Source: a virus
Direction: 5' to 3' (one strand)
Virus record (IMG/VR): IMGVR_UViG_3300032238_001617
Span: 1 to 23,471 of that record
Length of the DNA stretch: 23,471 nucleotides
In this document: positions 8,073-15,397 of the stretch, piece after piece
Layout of the letters: each line of letters starts with the position of its first letter
Position numbering within the stretch: the stretch's first letter is position 1
Program-made: the position numbers and the translations under genes
The notes under the pieces: model-generated
What the model saw: the letters and a program-made list of their open reading frames with translations, nothing else
Database searches by the model: none
What the model was told of the DNA's origin: nothing

Positions 8073-9785
8073 TTAATTTTCAGTAATAATTCCTGCTAGG
8101 AATTTTATTCTATCAAATTGTTCAGAAATTAAGGTGTTGTTCATATTTGTACTTTCATTAGTGGGTATTATTTTAATTAAGTTAATATCCAAATCAGGAA
8201 GCCAAACATTGTATTTGTCTTTAAATTTATTTTTTATATCAATAAGCTCTGAGTCTTTGTCATCATATACATTTATTTTTCTTATTGTTGGAAATTGTTC
8301 AAAAGTTTGTTCTATTCTTTGACTTTTAGATTGATCTCCTATTTTAAATAAATAACCGTCAAATTTTATATTATTGATATCTAATATTTTTTTTACTTCT
8401 TCACTTAATTTATATGTTCTGTTTGTTAACAAAAAATTTTTAGCTTTGGGGTTTGAAGTAGCTTTTTTTAAATAATTTACAATTTTTGGATTTAATGGAA
8501 TATTGTATTCTGGAAGTATACTTTCTGGACGACCTACCCATCCTTGATGAGGATATTCTTTACCTGTTATTTTTTTATATAAAATAGAACCTTCTTCTTT
8601 ACCAGGAGTTAAAAACAATGTACCATCAAAATCAAAAAAGTTTAATTCTTCAACATCTGAAGTATTTTCTGAAATGTTTTGTCTAGTTTGTTTTTTAATA
8701 TCTACATTAATTATATTTTTTGAAAAAAGATTTGATAATTGGTTTGAATCTGTTTTAACCCCTAAATCTATTGCTACTAATTTATTATCTTTGCCCATTC
8801 TTCCAAATTGTTCTTTATGGATATCTTTCCAATCAACTTTATTAGTTATAACTATTTTTTTTAATAGATTTAAAACTTCATTAAAATTTTCTTTTAAGTT
8901 ACCTTTTAACGAATTATAAAAATTCTCAGTTACTGTATTGATATCGTATTCTAAAGTATACTTACCTAAATAGGCTAATAATAACCATTTAAGAAGTAAA
9001 GGATTATAATTTTCTCCAAAAACATAAAGTTTTGTCTTAGTTTGCTTTTTTTTCCAAGCAAAAAACTTACTTATTAACTCATTTCTTTGCTTTTTATCAA
9101 AACTTGTTGGGTTAAATTCACTTTGTAATAATTCATCTGATGTTGTTCCTGTAATATTTTCTTCTTCTAGGAATTTGTCAAAAATTTTTGTTTTTAAATA
9201 AGTACTTAAGTATTTATTATTTTTTGCAAATTTTAAATAAGATTTAAAAGTATCAGTATTTTGAATATCTTTTAAGTCTGAGAATTTATTATAGGCTAAT
9301 TCTAAATCATTATATGTTTTTGAATCAGGTACAACACGTTCCATAACTACATAATAAATTTTATTTACATTTTCAATTTCTTTATTAGAATATGTAGAAC
9401 TTTTTTTTACATATTTAACATCAGCATTTAAGTTAATAGTTCCTGCTGATATTACGTTTGCTGTAAAGTCTAAATTTTTATTAATAAAAGGAATAACTTT
9501 AATAGCATTTTTTATATTAAAAAATAATTTAATAACTCTATAATCATCTAAAGAAATAACAATACCTTCTGCACCTGATGCTTCTAATTCGGGTTTGTTT
9601 TTAATTTTTAACCCAGGAAGTTTATTTGTTAGTTGTTGAAGAATATATTGAGTTAATGGATATTTAAGTTGAGTATCTTCAACTGAGTAAAAGTTTTCTA
9701 AAAGTATAGATAATTCACCAAATAATTGACTATTTTTAGTTAGTTTATTTTCTACTAAGTATTTTTTTAAGTCAAAATTATTCAT
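8073..9785 (-). CDS. Kinase-like domain fused to HAD-family phosphatase domain
   Basis: This 570-residue protein has two recognisable parts. Residues 65-345 resemble a divergent protein-kinase fold: a glycine-loop-like ASGAEGIVISL (69-79), R-V-I-K-L-F with K86, a hinge-like YYVVMERV (144-151), a catalytic-loop-like DIHKEQFG (321-328) and D340-L-G in place of DFG. Residues 380-530 form a HAD domain: FDFDGTL (384-390; D385, D387), LLTNR with T454, and VYDDKDSE (506-513; D508, D509), similar to the HAD modules of nucleic-acid repair proteins. The C-terminus EQFDRIKFLAGIITEN recalls short R-M-Q-x-L-A-G-I tails of some marine T4-like phage proteins. A dual kinase/phosphatase acting on protein or on nucleic-acid ends is possible; the substrate is unknown. 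It is the second gene after the polymerase, 14 bases downstream, and ends at a terminator. The HAD part is surer than the kinase part. Confidence 0.75.
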   Translation of the reverse strand: MNNFDLKKYLVENKLTKNSQLFGELSILLENFYSVEDTQLKYPLTQYILQQLTNKLPGLKIKNKPELEASGAEGIVISLDDYRVIKLFFNIKNAIKVIPFINKNLDFTANVISAGTINLNADVKYVKKSSTYSNKEIENVNKIYYVVMERVVPDSKTYNDLELAYNKFSDLKDIQNTDTFKSYLKFAKNNKYLSTYLKTKIFDKFLEEENITGTTSDELLQSEFNPTSFDKKQRNELISKFFAWKKKQTKTKLYVFGENYNPLLLKWLLLAYLGKYTLEYDINTVTENFYNSLKGNLKENFNEVLNLLKKIVITNKVDWKDIHKEQFGRMGKDNKLVAIDLGVKTDSNQLSNLFSKNIINVDIKKQTRQNISENTSDVEELNFFDFDGTLFLTPGKEEGSILYKKITGKEYPHQGWVGRPESILPEYNIPLNPKIVNYLKKATSNPKAKNFLLTNRTYKLSEEVKKILDINNIKFDGYLFKIGDQSKSQRIEQTFEQFPTIRKINVYDDKDSELIDIKNKFKDKYNVWLPDLDINLIKIIPTNESTNMNNTLISEQFDRIKFLAGIITEN

Positions 9786-9799
9786 GGTTATAAATATTA

Positions 9800-12394
9800 T
9801 TAAAATTTAAAAAATTTATTAATGTTTGTATTGAGTACTACAGCACCCCATCCTAAATCGGAATATAATGATTCTAGTTTGTTTTTCATAACTGAATCAA
9901 ATAATCCGTCTCTATCAATGTATTTTTCTACAAATTCCATTATTTCAGGAGGATCATTATATCCATTAAAACCAACAACATCAATTCTATAAGGATTGTC
10001 TTTTAAATAAGCAATAAACATTTTATCACCAATTTGAAATGTCGGATATTTTTTATCTAATTTTTTAAATCTTAAAATATCATTATAGTAAATTGCTGCT
10101 TTAGTGTTAATAGGGCATTTTAATCCTAAACGCGAAAATATATCTCCAGGTCTAGGAGGTGCGGCTATATACTCTTTCATTTTCTTTAAACCTGTTGGTT
10201 TAAGAATCTTTTTCCAATCAATTGTTCTTAGTTCGGTTCTAAAATCTAGTATTTGTTTATCAATATCTGATTTAGGTTTACCAAACATAATTTCATTAAT
10301 AATGTGTTCTCCAAACTTTCTAAATAGTGGTGGGAAATTGGATTTCATTAGGTCCAAACCTTTAACATCCAATTCATCTACAGGAACACCTTCTTTATTA
10401 ACAATGTGTTGGGCGTATCTTCTCTTACCTGCAAAGTAACCTCTATCGAGTACAACTTCTTGTTTTAATTCAAAAAAATGAGGTTCATCTGGATAATTAA
10501 TATTAAATAATTCTTTGACTAAAGAATGTAAATTTTCATTAGCTAGTTTTTGTATTTCAGTAGCTACTTTAAGTACCTCTTGTACAATTGTTTCTTGATT
10601 TGCTGTAGCTAAATCAGGATTACGTTGTAAAATTAAATCTTTAACTTGAATAAACAACGAGTCAGTATCTGAAGTAACAATATAGTCTTTATCTTCTGTA
10701 CCTAATTCTTTATTTAACCATTCATTTACAAACTTAATTGATTCTTGAGTTAATCTTTGACCAGTTAAAGTGATTGCTTTTGAAATGAATTTATTTCCGT
10801 CTGTGTATCTCCAGCCATTAATAGCAAATACACCATAAACATCATTTAATTTAATTTTATAAGCGTGTTGTCGTCTATCATAAAAGGAACCCATAACAGG
10901 ATCATTATCTTCCTTATATGCTTTTTTCATCAATTTTTTATACTCTTGACGTTTAGCAAACCAATCAGATAAAATTTCACATACAACACTTGATTTGTCT
11001 TTTCTAAATAATACACCAGGTGCTGAAATAATTAAATCATTTGTTTCAATAATTTCAATTAGATTTTTTACTGTAACTTCAGTACGAGATAATTTACGAT
11101 CTTTTTTAACTTTTTCAATGTATACTACTGTTTCAGGATTCATTGATTTGAGTTCTTTTAAAGACCATTGATTATCAAATTTACCTCTGTTTACAACACG
11201 TCCAACTAATGTTTCAATTCCCATATTTAAAGAACGAATAATTGAAGGATATAGTGAGGTAAAGTCTAAGTCAATAACCCATTCATATAAACCAGGTACA
11301 GGATCTTTTAAATAACCACCAGCATATTCTTCTTCTACTGTTCTTAATGATGGATTATAAGTGGTTGGTTTATTTGGTGAAACTATTCCTTTACGTTTTA
11401 AATAAGTTAAAATAGCACCTTCATTCAACATTGTTGAAAAATAAATTTGCTCATATTCTGTATGGCATAAGTGGCAAATTGTAACTGTTAACTCAATAAA
11501 CTTCATTCGTTTTTCAAGTTCAACAATAATTTCAACGTCACGTAAGTTATAAGCAATAAATTTATCTACATCTTCAGCAAATAATCTATCAAGTGAACCC
11601 TGATATTCTATTTTATCTAATTTAGCGTATTTAGTACCTATATCGCCTAAACGATAAGATGGTTCTTGTTTTGTAATATACTTTTTAAATAAAAGCATAT
11701 AGTCTAAATGAGCAATACCTCCTAAATTAACTGGTTGGTCTGGGAATTGAGGTGTTAAATGTATTTTCTTTATTGGAGATAAAGTTTCTGCTACTGTTTC
11801 TCCTAATACTTTAGAAATTCTATAATATAAATAAGGAATATCAAAAAAACCACTATTCCATCCTGTAATGATTGTAGGATCTAATTCATACCATAAATCT
11901 AAAAATTTATTTAGTAATTCCTTTTCATTAGCACAAGGAATAATTTCTTTACCTTCAGAGGTAGCAATCTCCATTTTACCTGCTTCATCTAAAACTAAAC
12001 AGTAATACTTTTTAGAATTATTATCGTACAAAGCAACAGCAGTTATTTTAGCTAATGCTTGTTTTATACTATCTTCAGTTAATGCTCCTACTATTTCACA
12101 CTCAATATCTAAATAAACTATATTGTGAAATTTAGGAGTGTCGTCTGATTCATAATAATGGTCTACTAATAGGCGAGTTATTTTATCAACATCTTTTTCA
12201 AAATACTTAGTATCCTTCCAATCAGTCATCTTTTTGGTTGGTGATACTCTAGTACCTTCTAATGTTTCAAATTCACCTTCAGCATCAGGTTCATAGTAAG
12301 TAGGCCAATATTGAAAAGATTTAAAACCTTTCCATCTATCATCTCTTAAATAATACGTTTTTTCGTCTCGGTCAAAAAATACAGATTGATACAT
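9800..12394 (-). CDS. Family B DNA polymerase with 3'-5' exonuclease, T4 gp43-like
   Basis: This 864-residue protein is close to T4 gp43 (898). Exonuclease motifs are intact: ExoI D96 and E98 in YLDIECE, ExoII N180-D185 in GWNSGFFDIPY, ExoIII Y282 and D286 in YNLRDVE. Polymerase motifs are also present: A at 375-384 (DLDFTSLYPS), B around K515 (IKLNDVYGVFAINGW), and C D576-T-D-S (YIVTSDTDSLF). The enzyme would replicate and proofread phage DNA. The last residues INKFFKF resemble the C-terminal clamp-binding tail of gp43, matching the clamp gene found downstream. Only eight bases separate a TATATT element from the ATG at 12394, just after a terminator, so the mRNA leader may be almost absent. 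No intein or frame disruption is visible. Confidence 0.97.
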   Translation of the reverse strand: MYQSVFFDRDEKTYYLRDDRWKGFKSFQYWPTYYEPDAEGEFETLEGTRVSPTKKMTDWKDTKYFEKDVDKITRLLVDHYYESDDTPKFHNIVYLDIECEIVGALTEDSIKQALAKITAVALYDNNSKKYYCLVLDEAGKMEIATSEGKEIIPCANEKELLNKFLDLWYELDPTIITGWNSGFFDIPYLYYRISKVLGETVAETLSPIKKIHLTPQFPDQPVNLGGIAHLDYMLLFKKYITKQEPSYRLGDIGTKYAKLDKIEYQGSLDRLFAEDVDKFIAYNLRDVEIIVELEKRMKFIELTVTICHLCHTEYEQIYFSTMLNEGAILTYLKRKGIVSPNKPTTYNPSLRTVEEEYAGGYLKDPVPGLYEWVIDLDFTSLYPSIIRSLNMGIETLVGRVVNRGKFDNQWSLKELKSMNPETVVYIEKVKKDRKLSRTEVTVKNLIEIIETNDLIISAPGVLFRKDKSSVVCEILSDWFAKRQEYKKLMKKAYKEDNDPVMGSFYDRRQHAYKIKLNDVYGVFAINGWRYTDGNKFISKAITLTGQRLTQESIKFVNEWLNKELGTEDKDYIVTSDTDSLFIQVKDLILQRNPDLATANQETIVQEVLKVATEIQKLANENLHSLVKELFNINYPDEPHFFELKQEVVLDRGYFAGKRRYAQHIVNKEGVPVDELDVKGLDLMKSNFPPLFRKFGEHIINEIMFGKPKSDIDKQILDFRTELRTIDWKKILKPTGLKKMKEYIAAPPRPGDIFSRLGLKCPINTKAAIYYNDILRFKKLDKKYPTFQIGDKMFIAYLKDNPYRIDVVGFNGYNDPPEIMEFVEKYIDRDGLFDSVMKNKLESLYSDLGWGAVVLNTNINKFFKF

Positions 12395-12398
12395 TTAA

Positions 12399-12408
12399 CG
12401 TGAATATA
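12399..12408 (-). promoter_or_regulatory. Candidate promoter element before DNA polymerase
   Basis: TATATTCACG on the minus strand is identical to the element at 19709-19718. Both follow directly after a terminator T-tract and end three or four bases before an ATG. If TATATT is a -7 box, transcription would start at or within a few bases of the start codon. Confidence 0.5.
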
Positions 12409-12409
12409 T

Positions 12410-12436
12410 AAAAAAAGGCTTGGAAAACCAAGCCTT
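12410..12436 (-). terminator. Rho-independent terminator after the deazaguanine/nucleotide unit
   Basis: On the minus strand the nine-base-pair stem AAGGCTTGG/CCAAGCCTT with a TTTT loop is followed by seven T. It lies 21 bases after the stop of the dUTPase-like gene and ends the long unit that begins at 19705. Confidence 0.92.
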
Positions 12437-12457
12437 AATTTAATTGTTTTCATAGTT

Positions 12458-12961
12458 TTATTTATACGAAGTACTTAAACCTTGCCATTGGCTTCCTTCA
12501 CCACCATATTGCTCTCCTACTTCATCTACTCTCCAGAATGCAATTTGTCCGATTCTAGCATTCTTTTCAATAATAATTGTACCATTTACAATCATTGTTG
12601 TATTCATTCTATCACAGTAGAATCCTGGATCCCACCAAGGTGATTCAATAATAGTTCCTGTACGATATAAAGAAGATCGGTGAGTGATTTTAGCAGCACA
12701 GTCAGCAGGTACTTTAATACCTTCGTTGAATGTAACTGAATAAACACCTCTTTCTAGTCTCCAACAGTCTCTATTATCAATCTTTTGAGTAGGCAATTCC
12801 ATATAGCCTTCTGGTTTGATGATAGTTTGGTCTGTGTAAACTATTGAGCCAATCATTACCATTTCAATTTTGGCAACTGATAAGTCAATTCCGATTTGGG
12901 CACGTTTTGAATAATCTGATTCAATAATGTGATTTGAGATTTGTTTTGAATTTAATAGCAT
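12458..12961 (-). CDS. dUTPase / dCTP deaminase family protein
   Basis: This 167-residue protein carries the trimeric dUTPase/Dcd fold landmarks: GIDLSV (24-29), a conserved RSSLYRTG (95-102), WWDPGF (109-114) and an ARIGQIAF (135-142) strand. RSS binds the nucleotide phosphates in this family. The dCTP deaminase catalytic glutamate, expected in a T/V-L-E-L segment after the D-P-G-F motif, is not present: the segment reads MNTTMIV. Deamination is therefore doubtful and dUTP hydrolysis is favoured, though the classical dUTPase C-terminal glycine motif is only loosely matched (GGEGSQWQG). It begins one base after the FolE stop and is the last gene before a strong terminator. Its likely role is to keep uracil out of phage DNA or to supply dUMP. 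The superfamily is sure, the exact reaction is not. Confidence 0.82.
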   Translation of the reverse strand: MLLNSKQISNHIIESDYSKRAQIGIDLSVAKIEMVMIGSIVYTDQTIIKPEGYMELPTQKIDNRDCWRLERGVYSVTFNEGIKVPADCAAKITHRSSLYRTGTIIESPWWDPGFYCDRMNTTMIVNGTIIIEKNARIGQIAFWRVDEVGEQYGGEGSQWQGLSTSYK

Positions 12962-12962
12962 A

Positions 12963-13655
12963 TTATATTTGATGTCCTCCGTTGTTAATTTTTAAACTAT
13001 CGAAAAATTCTTTACGTGCTTGGTTTTTATTATCCATAAACACACCTGATGCTTTAGTAGTAACCATTGATGCACCTTGGTGTTTAACACCTCTACAAGA
13101 AACACAATTGTGAGTAGCAACTACTGTTACAATAACACCAATATTTCCTTCACAAATTTTTTCTACTGCTTGATGAATTGCTGATGTTAATTGTTCTTGA
13201 ATAGCACCTCTACGACCAAAGTGTTCTACAATACGATTTAATTTAGATAAACCAATTACAGAACCATTTTCACCTACAATGTAACCAATATGAACTACAC
13301 CTCCGATTGTTTGGTGGTGATGAGAACACATTGAAGTAAGTGGAATGTTACGTTCAATAACAATGCCATCGTATCCGTCTGAAGGGAATGAGGTGATATC
13401 GCTCATAGGCTCATATCTGCCTTTCCATAAATCAAACACATAAGCTTTAGCTACACGACGAGGAGTGTCTGAACTGTTAGGATCATTTCTCCAATCACAT
13501 CCTAAAGCATCTAAAAATTTACCATATGCTTCAGCGGCTTCATCTACCATAGCCCATTTTTCTTTTTCAGTGAATGGGAAACCAGGAGCAATACCGTTAG
13601 CATAACCTTGTTTTACACACTCTAAATCGAGTGTAAATGTTTTATTCTTTTCCAT
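12963..13655 (-). CDS. folE: GTP cyclohydrolase I
   Basis: This 230-residue enzyme is of normal length for the family. It would convert GTP to 7,8-dihydroneopterin triphosphate, the first step toward folate and 7-deazaguanines. Motifs: DTPRRVAKAY (63-72), a zinc and active-site segment SMCSHHHQTIGG (108-119) with C110, H112 and H113, GLSKLNRIVEHFGRR (135-149), QEQLT (153-157) and ATHNCVSCRGV (180-190), where H182 and C184 align with the catalytic His and third zinc ligand. The usual C-E-H-H-L-L-P-F reads C-S-H-H-H-Q-T-I, and an extra cysteine (C187) replaces a methionine. Because QueD, QueE and QueC are upstream in the same unit and no folate gene is present, its product most likely feeds preQ0 synthesis. 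A 49-base gap separates it from the preceding gene. Confidence 0.95.
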   Translation of the reverse strand: MEKNKTFTLDLECVKQGYANGIAPGFPFTEKEKWAMVDEAAEAYGKFLDALGCDWRNDPNSSDTPRRVAKAYVFDLWKGRYEPMSDITSFPSDGYDGIVIERNIPLTSMCSHHHQTIGGVVHIGYIVGENGSVIGLSKLNRIVEHFGRRGAIQEQLTSAIHQAVEKICEGNIGVIVTVVATHNCVSCRGVKHQGASMVTTKASGVFMDNKNQARKEFFDSLKINNGGHQI

Positions 13656-13704
13656 AACTATATTTTATAATGTAATAATATTTTTTGTTTTGACCAAACT
13701 AAAG

Positions 13705-14205
13705 TTAATCTTCAGCTGGTACTCCTATAACGTGATTTAGATTTCTTTTTAATCCATTGGTAGCATCTAAACCATAACCTACTAACCAGTGTTCATTAGT
13801 TAATTCAAAGCCATAAATTAAATCTTTATAGTGTGAATAATCTTTTTTGAACAATGTTACTGGAGTAATTGATTTAGGGTTATAGGTTTTTAAACTAGCT
13901 ATTAAAGCTTTTATTGTTGTTCCTGAATCGTAAATGTCATCTATAAGATAGACATCTTTTCCTGTAATGTTTGTTTCAACATTTTTAGTAATTGATACAC
14001 TACCTTGTTGTGTTCCTGTGTATGATTTAGCGCGTATAAAGTCTATTTCGCATTCGCCTAATTGTTTCACTAAATCCGTAAAAAACATGAAAGCACCGTT
14101 TAATACACAAACATATACAGGGGGTTGTTCATGTTCGATCTTATTAATTCGATCTGCTATTTCTTTTACTTTGTCTTGTATTTCTCTTTCTGTAAATAAT
14201 ATCAT
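13705..14205 (-). CDS. hpt: Hypoxanthine (purine) phosphoribosyltransferase
   Basis: This 166-residue protein matches bacterial Hpt in length and motif order: VCVLNGAFMFFTDL (32-45), the flexible active-site loop KSYTGTQQGS (60-69), the PRPP-binding DVYLIDDIYDSGTT (84-97) with D89 and D90, and a purine-contacting HWLVGYGLDATNGLKRNL (139-156). It would join hypoxanthine or guanine to PRPP, giving IMP or GMP. In this unit it could recycle guanine released when a transglycosylase swaps bases in DNA, and also feed GTP to FolE; that link is inference. It overlaps the upstream thioredoxin-fold gene by one base. A specificity for another purine analogue cannot be excluded. Confidence 0.9.
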   Translation of the reverse strand: MILFTEREIQDKVKEIADRINKIEHEQPPVYVCVLNGAFMFFTDLVKQLGECEIDFIRAKSYTGTQQGSVSITKNVETNITGKDVYLIDDIYDSGTTIKALIASLKTYNPKSITPVTLFKKDYSHYKDLIYGFELTNEHWLVGYGLDATNGLKRNLNHVIGVPAED

Positions 14206-14450
14206 TATAAAACTATTTTTCTTAAAACTTCTTTAACTTCTTTAGGGCCTTCAAACAAATGTTTTCCGTTTTTATCTTCAATCATAAGTGTAGGTACCCA
14301 ATTAACTTGGACTTCTTCTAATAATACGTTATCACTATAAGTGTCTACCATTTCAATGTTGAGAGGGGTTTTGAATTCATTAATCAAAGGAGCTAATTCT
14401 CTACATTGGTGGCATCCTTTATGATAAAAATAAGTAATTTTTGGTGTCAT
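14205..14450 (-). CDS. Small thioredoxin/glutaredoxin-fold protein (CHQC)
   Basis: This encodes 81 residues. It begins with a strand (PKITYFYH) and a redox motif G-C13-H-Q-C16-R, followed by a helix, then a WVPTLMIED segment with cis-proline P53 and a GKHLFEG turn. This is the minimal thioredoxin fold. Together with the WCGPC thioredoxin at 16753-16998 it would give the phage two redox partners, a likely electron source for the ribonucleotide reductase. The CxxC residues between the cysteines (H-Q) are unlike standard glutaredoxin (P-Y) or thioredoxin (G-P). An ATATTTATA element precedes it, but the gap to the upstream gene is only 12 bases, so it is probably co-transcribed. Confidence 0.82.
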   Translation of the reverse strand: MTPKITYFYHKGCHQCRELAPLINEFKTPLNIEMVDTYSDNVLLEEVQVNWVPTLMIEDKNGKHLFEGPKEVKEVLRKIVL

Positions 14451-14462
14451 ATCTTATAAATA

Positions 14463-14834
14463 TTAAACTTTATTCCATTTGTTATTTGAATCTAATACAA
14501 AACTTCCAACACATTCATATTTCCATTCACTAGGTTTTATTAATGATAGAAAAATATTTTCATCTCGGCCAATATATAAATGATAAGTGCATCCTATAAT
14601 AGGTTCAAAATTAAATTTAGCATTATAAACTAATTCATTCCATTTATATTCTTCTACTAATTTTTTATATTCTTCTTTTAACTCATTAAACCTGGTTTGT
14701 AATTGATGATTTACTTTGTTAGCATTAGCTAATTTCCAACTCGTAGTATCTTCAATTTTAATAGCAGGAGCACCTATATTACTACCATAAGGTAATAATC
14801 CTGGATTTTCTGCTACATTATCTGGTTTTTTCAT
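14463..14834 (-). CDS. DUF2452 family protein
   Basis: This encodes 123 residues. The N-terminal half reads NPGLLPYGSNIGAPAIK, then WKLANANKVNHQLQTRF, which I recognise as the conserved core of DUF2452, a family of unknown function found mainly in Bacteroidota. A long helix (FNELKEEYKKLVEEYKWNEL) follows, and the C-terminal part is beta-rich with TYHLYIG and a SLIKPSEW segment. No catalytic residues are known. The 3' end lies 12 bases before the thioredoxin-fold gene, and the ATG overlaps the thioesterase stop as ATGA (14831-14834). Presence in a phage points to a Bacteroidota host or gene exchange with it. Confidence 0.72.
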   Translation of the reverse strand: MKKPDNVAENPGLLPYGSNIGAPAIKIEDTTSWKLANANKVNHQLQTRFNELKEEYKKLVEEYKWNELVYNAKFNFEPIIGCTYHLYIGRDENIFLSLIKPSEWKYECVGSFVLDSNNKWNKV

Positions 14835-15232
14835 AATTTTGAGTCGGGTATTCTATATTTGTCTTTTACTGTTTGAGAAATAGAAATTGGAACTCCTTCA
14901 TCATCTACCCTAACAAACGTCATGTTTGTTTCTAATAATGTAACTTCATCTCCTCTAAACACATTGTATGCTCTTGCTTCAACTCTAAAAGTAGCTGATG
15001 TGTTACCCATTCTTAAAACCTCAGCATAAATTTTTACTAAATTTCTTTCTTTAGCTGGTTTTTTAAAAACGCATTTGTCTATTGCTATAGTAATCATGTT
15101 TTGACTTCTGCAAGTTTCCATGGCGTAGGCTGCGACCGCGGCATCTAACCAGCTAAGCAATTTGCCGCCGAATAGATTGCCGTGGAAGCCTAAATCTAAT
15201 TTTTTAACAGGATGTGTTGATAGTAAATCCAT
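14831..15232 (-). CDS. Hotdog-fold acyl-CoA thioesterase
   Basis: This 133-residue protein has the hotdog signature of YciA/acyl-CoA hydrolases: HGNLFGGKLLSWLD (17-30) with D30 as the likely catalytic acid, an ITIAIDKCVFKKPA strand pair, and MGNTSATFRVEARAY leading to a TFVRVDDEG segment. The family hydrolyses acyl-CoA thioesters in the cytoplasm. Its purpose in a phage is unclear; altering host lipid or CoA pools during infection is one possibility, and use on another thioester is another. Bases 15121-15190, coding for the LLSWLD and alanine-rich helix, contain 41 G or C of 70 and use GCC/GCG codons unlike the rest of the window, hinting at recent acquisition of at least this part. It starts seven bases after the stop of a 51-residue ORF. 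Confidence 0.85.
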   Translation of the reverse strand: MDLLSTHPVKKLDLGFHGNLFGGKLLSWLDAAVAAYAMETCRSQNMITIAIDKCVFKKPAKERNLVKIYAEVLRMGNTSATFRVEARAYNVFRGDEVTLLETNMTFVRVDDEGVPISISQTVKDKYRIPDSKL

Positions 15233-15239
15233 TTGTTAA

Positions 15240-15395
15240 TTAAAAATAATAATCTTTTTGATAGGGAAGGGTTGAATATTTATTTTTCCAATAGAATCTT
15301 GAATAATTTCTATAAAACTTAATCCCACATACTGTGTAACAAAAGAATTCTATAATTCTATATCTACTAACTTTTAAATATTCTAACAATCTCAT
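15240..15395 (-). CDS. Small basic ORF (51 aa) between queE and the thioesterase
   Basis: The 165-base interval between QueE and the thioesterase holds an open frame of 51 codons from ATG 15395 to TAA 15240. The product is basic and aromatic (starts MRLLEYLKVSRYRIIEFFCY, ends in a tyrosine-rich tail) with no clear membrane helix. Upstream is an AGAGGTG stretch about eight bases before the ATG, inside the end of QueE, one of the few Shine-Dalgarno-like sites here, and the spacing to both neighbours (2 and 7 bases) is typical of the unit. No family recognised. It could be non-coding, but the fit between neighbours favours a gene. Confidence 0.5.
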   Translation of the reverse strand: MRLLEYLKVSRYRIIEFFCYTVCGIKFYRNYSRFYWKNKYSTLPYQKDYYF

Positions 15396-15397
15396 AA

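Noticed and set aside
10104-10439. Plus-strand open frame of 111 codons inside the DNA polymerase gene
   Set aside because: It lies fully antisense to conserved polymerase coding sequence, its translation matches no known pattern, and all supported genes are on the minus strand.
12397-12452. ATG-started frame running through the terminator into the DNA polymerase start
   Set aside because: It would translate the terminator hairpin and overlap the polymerase start, and the product has no recognisable feature.
12456-12470. TATAAATA match to the T4 late promoter at the end of the dUTPase-like gene
   Set aside because: It coincides with the last codons and stop of the gene (Tyr-Lys-stop) and lies upstream of a terminator with no gene between, so it is best explained as coding sequence.
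13656-13704. Terminator between the phosphoribosyltransferase and FolE genes
   Set aside because: The only hairpin (GTTTGGTCAAAAC) is weak and followed by A-rich rather than T-rich sequence on the coding strand, so read-through into folE is more likely.
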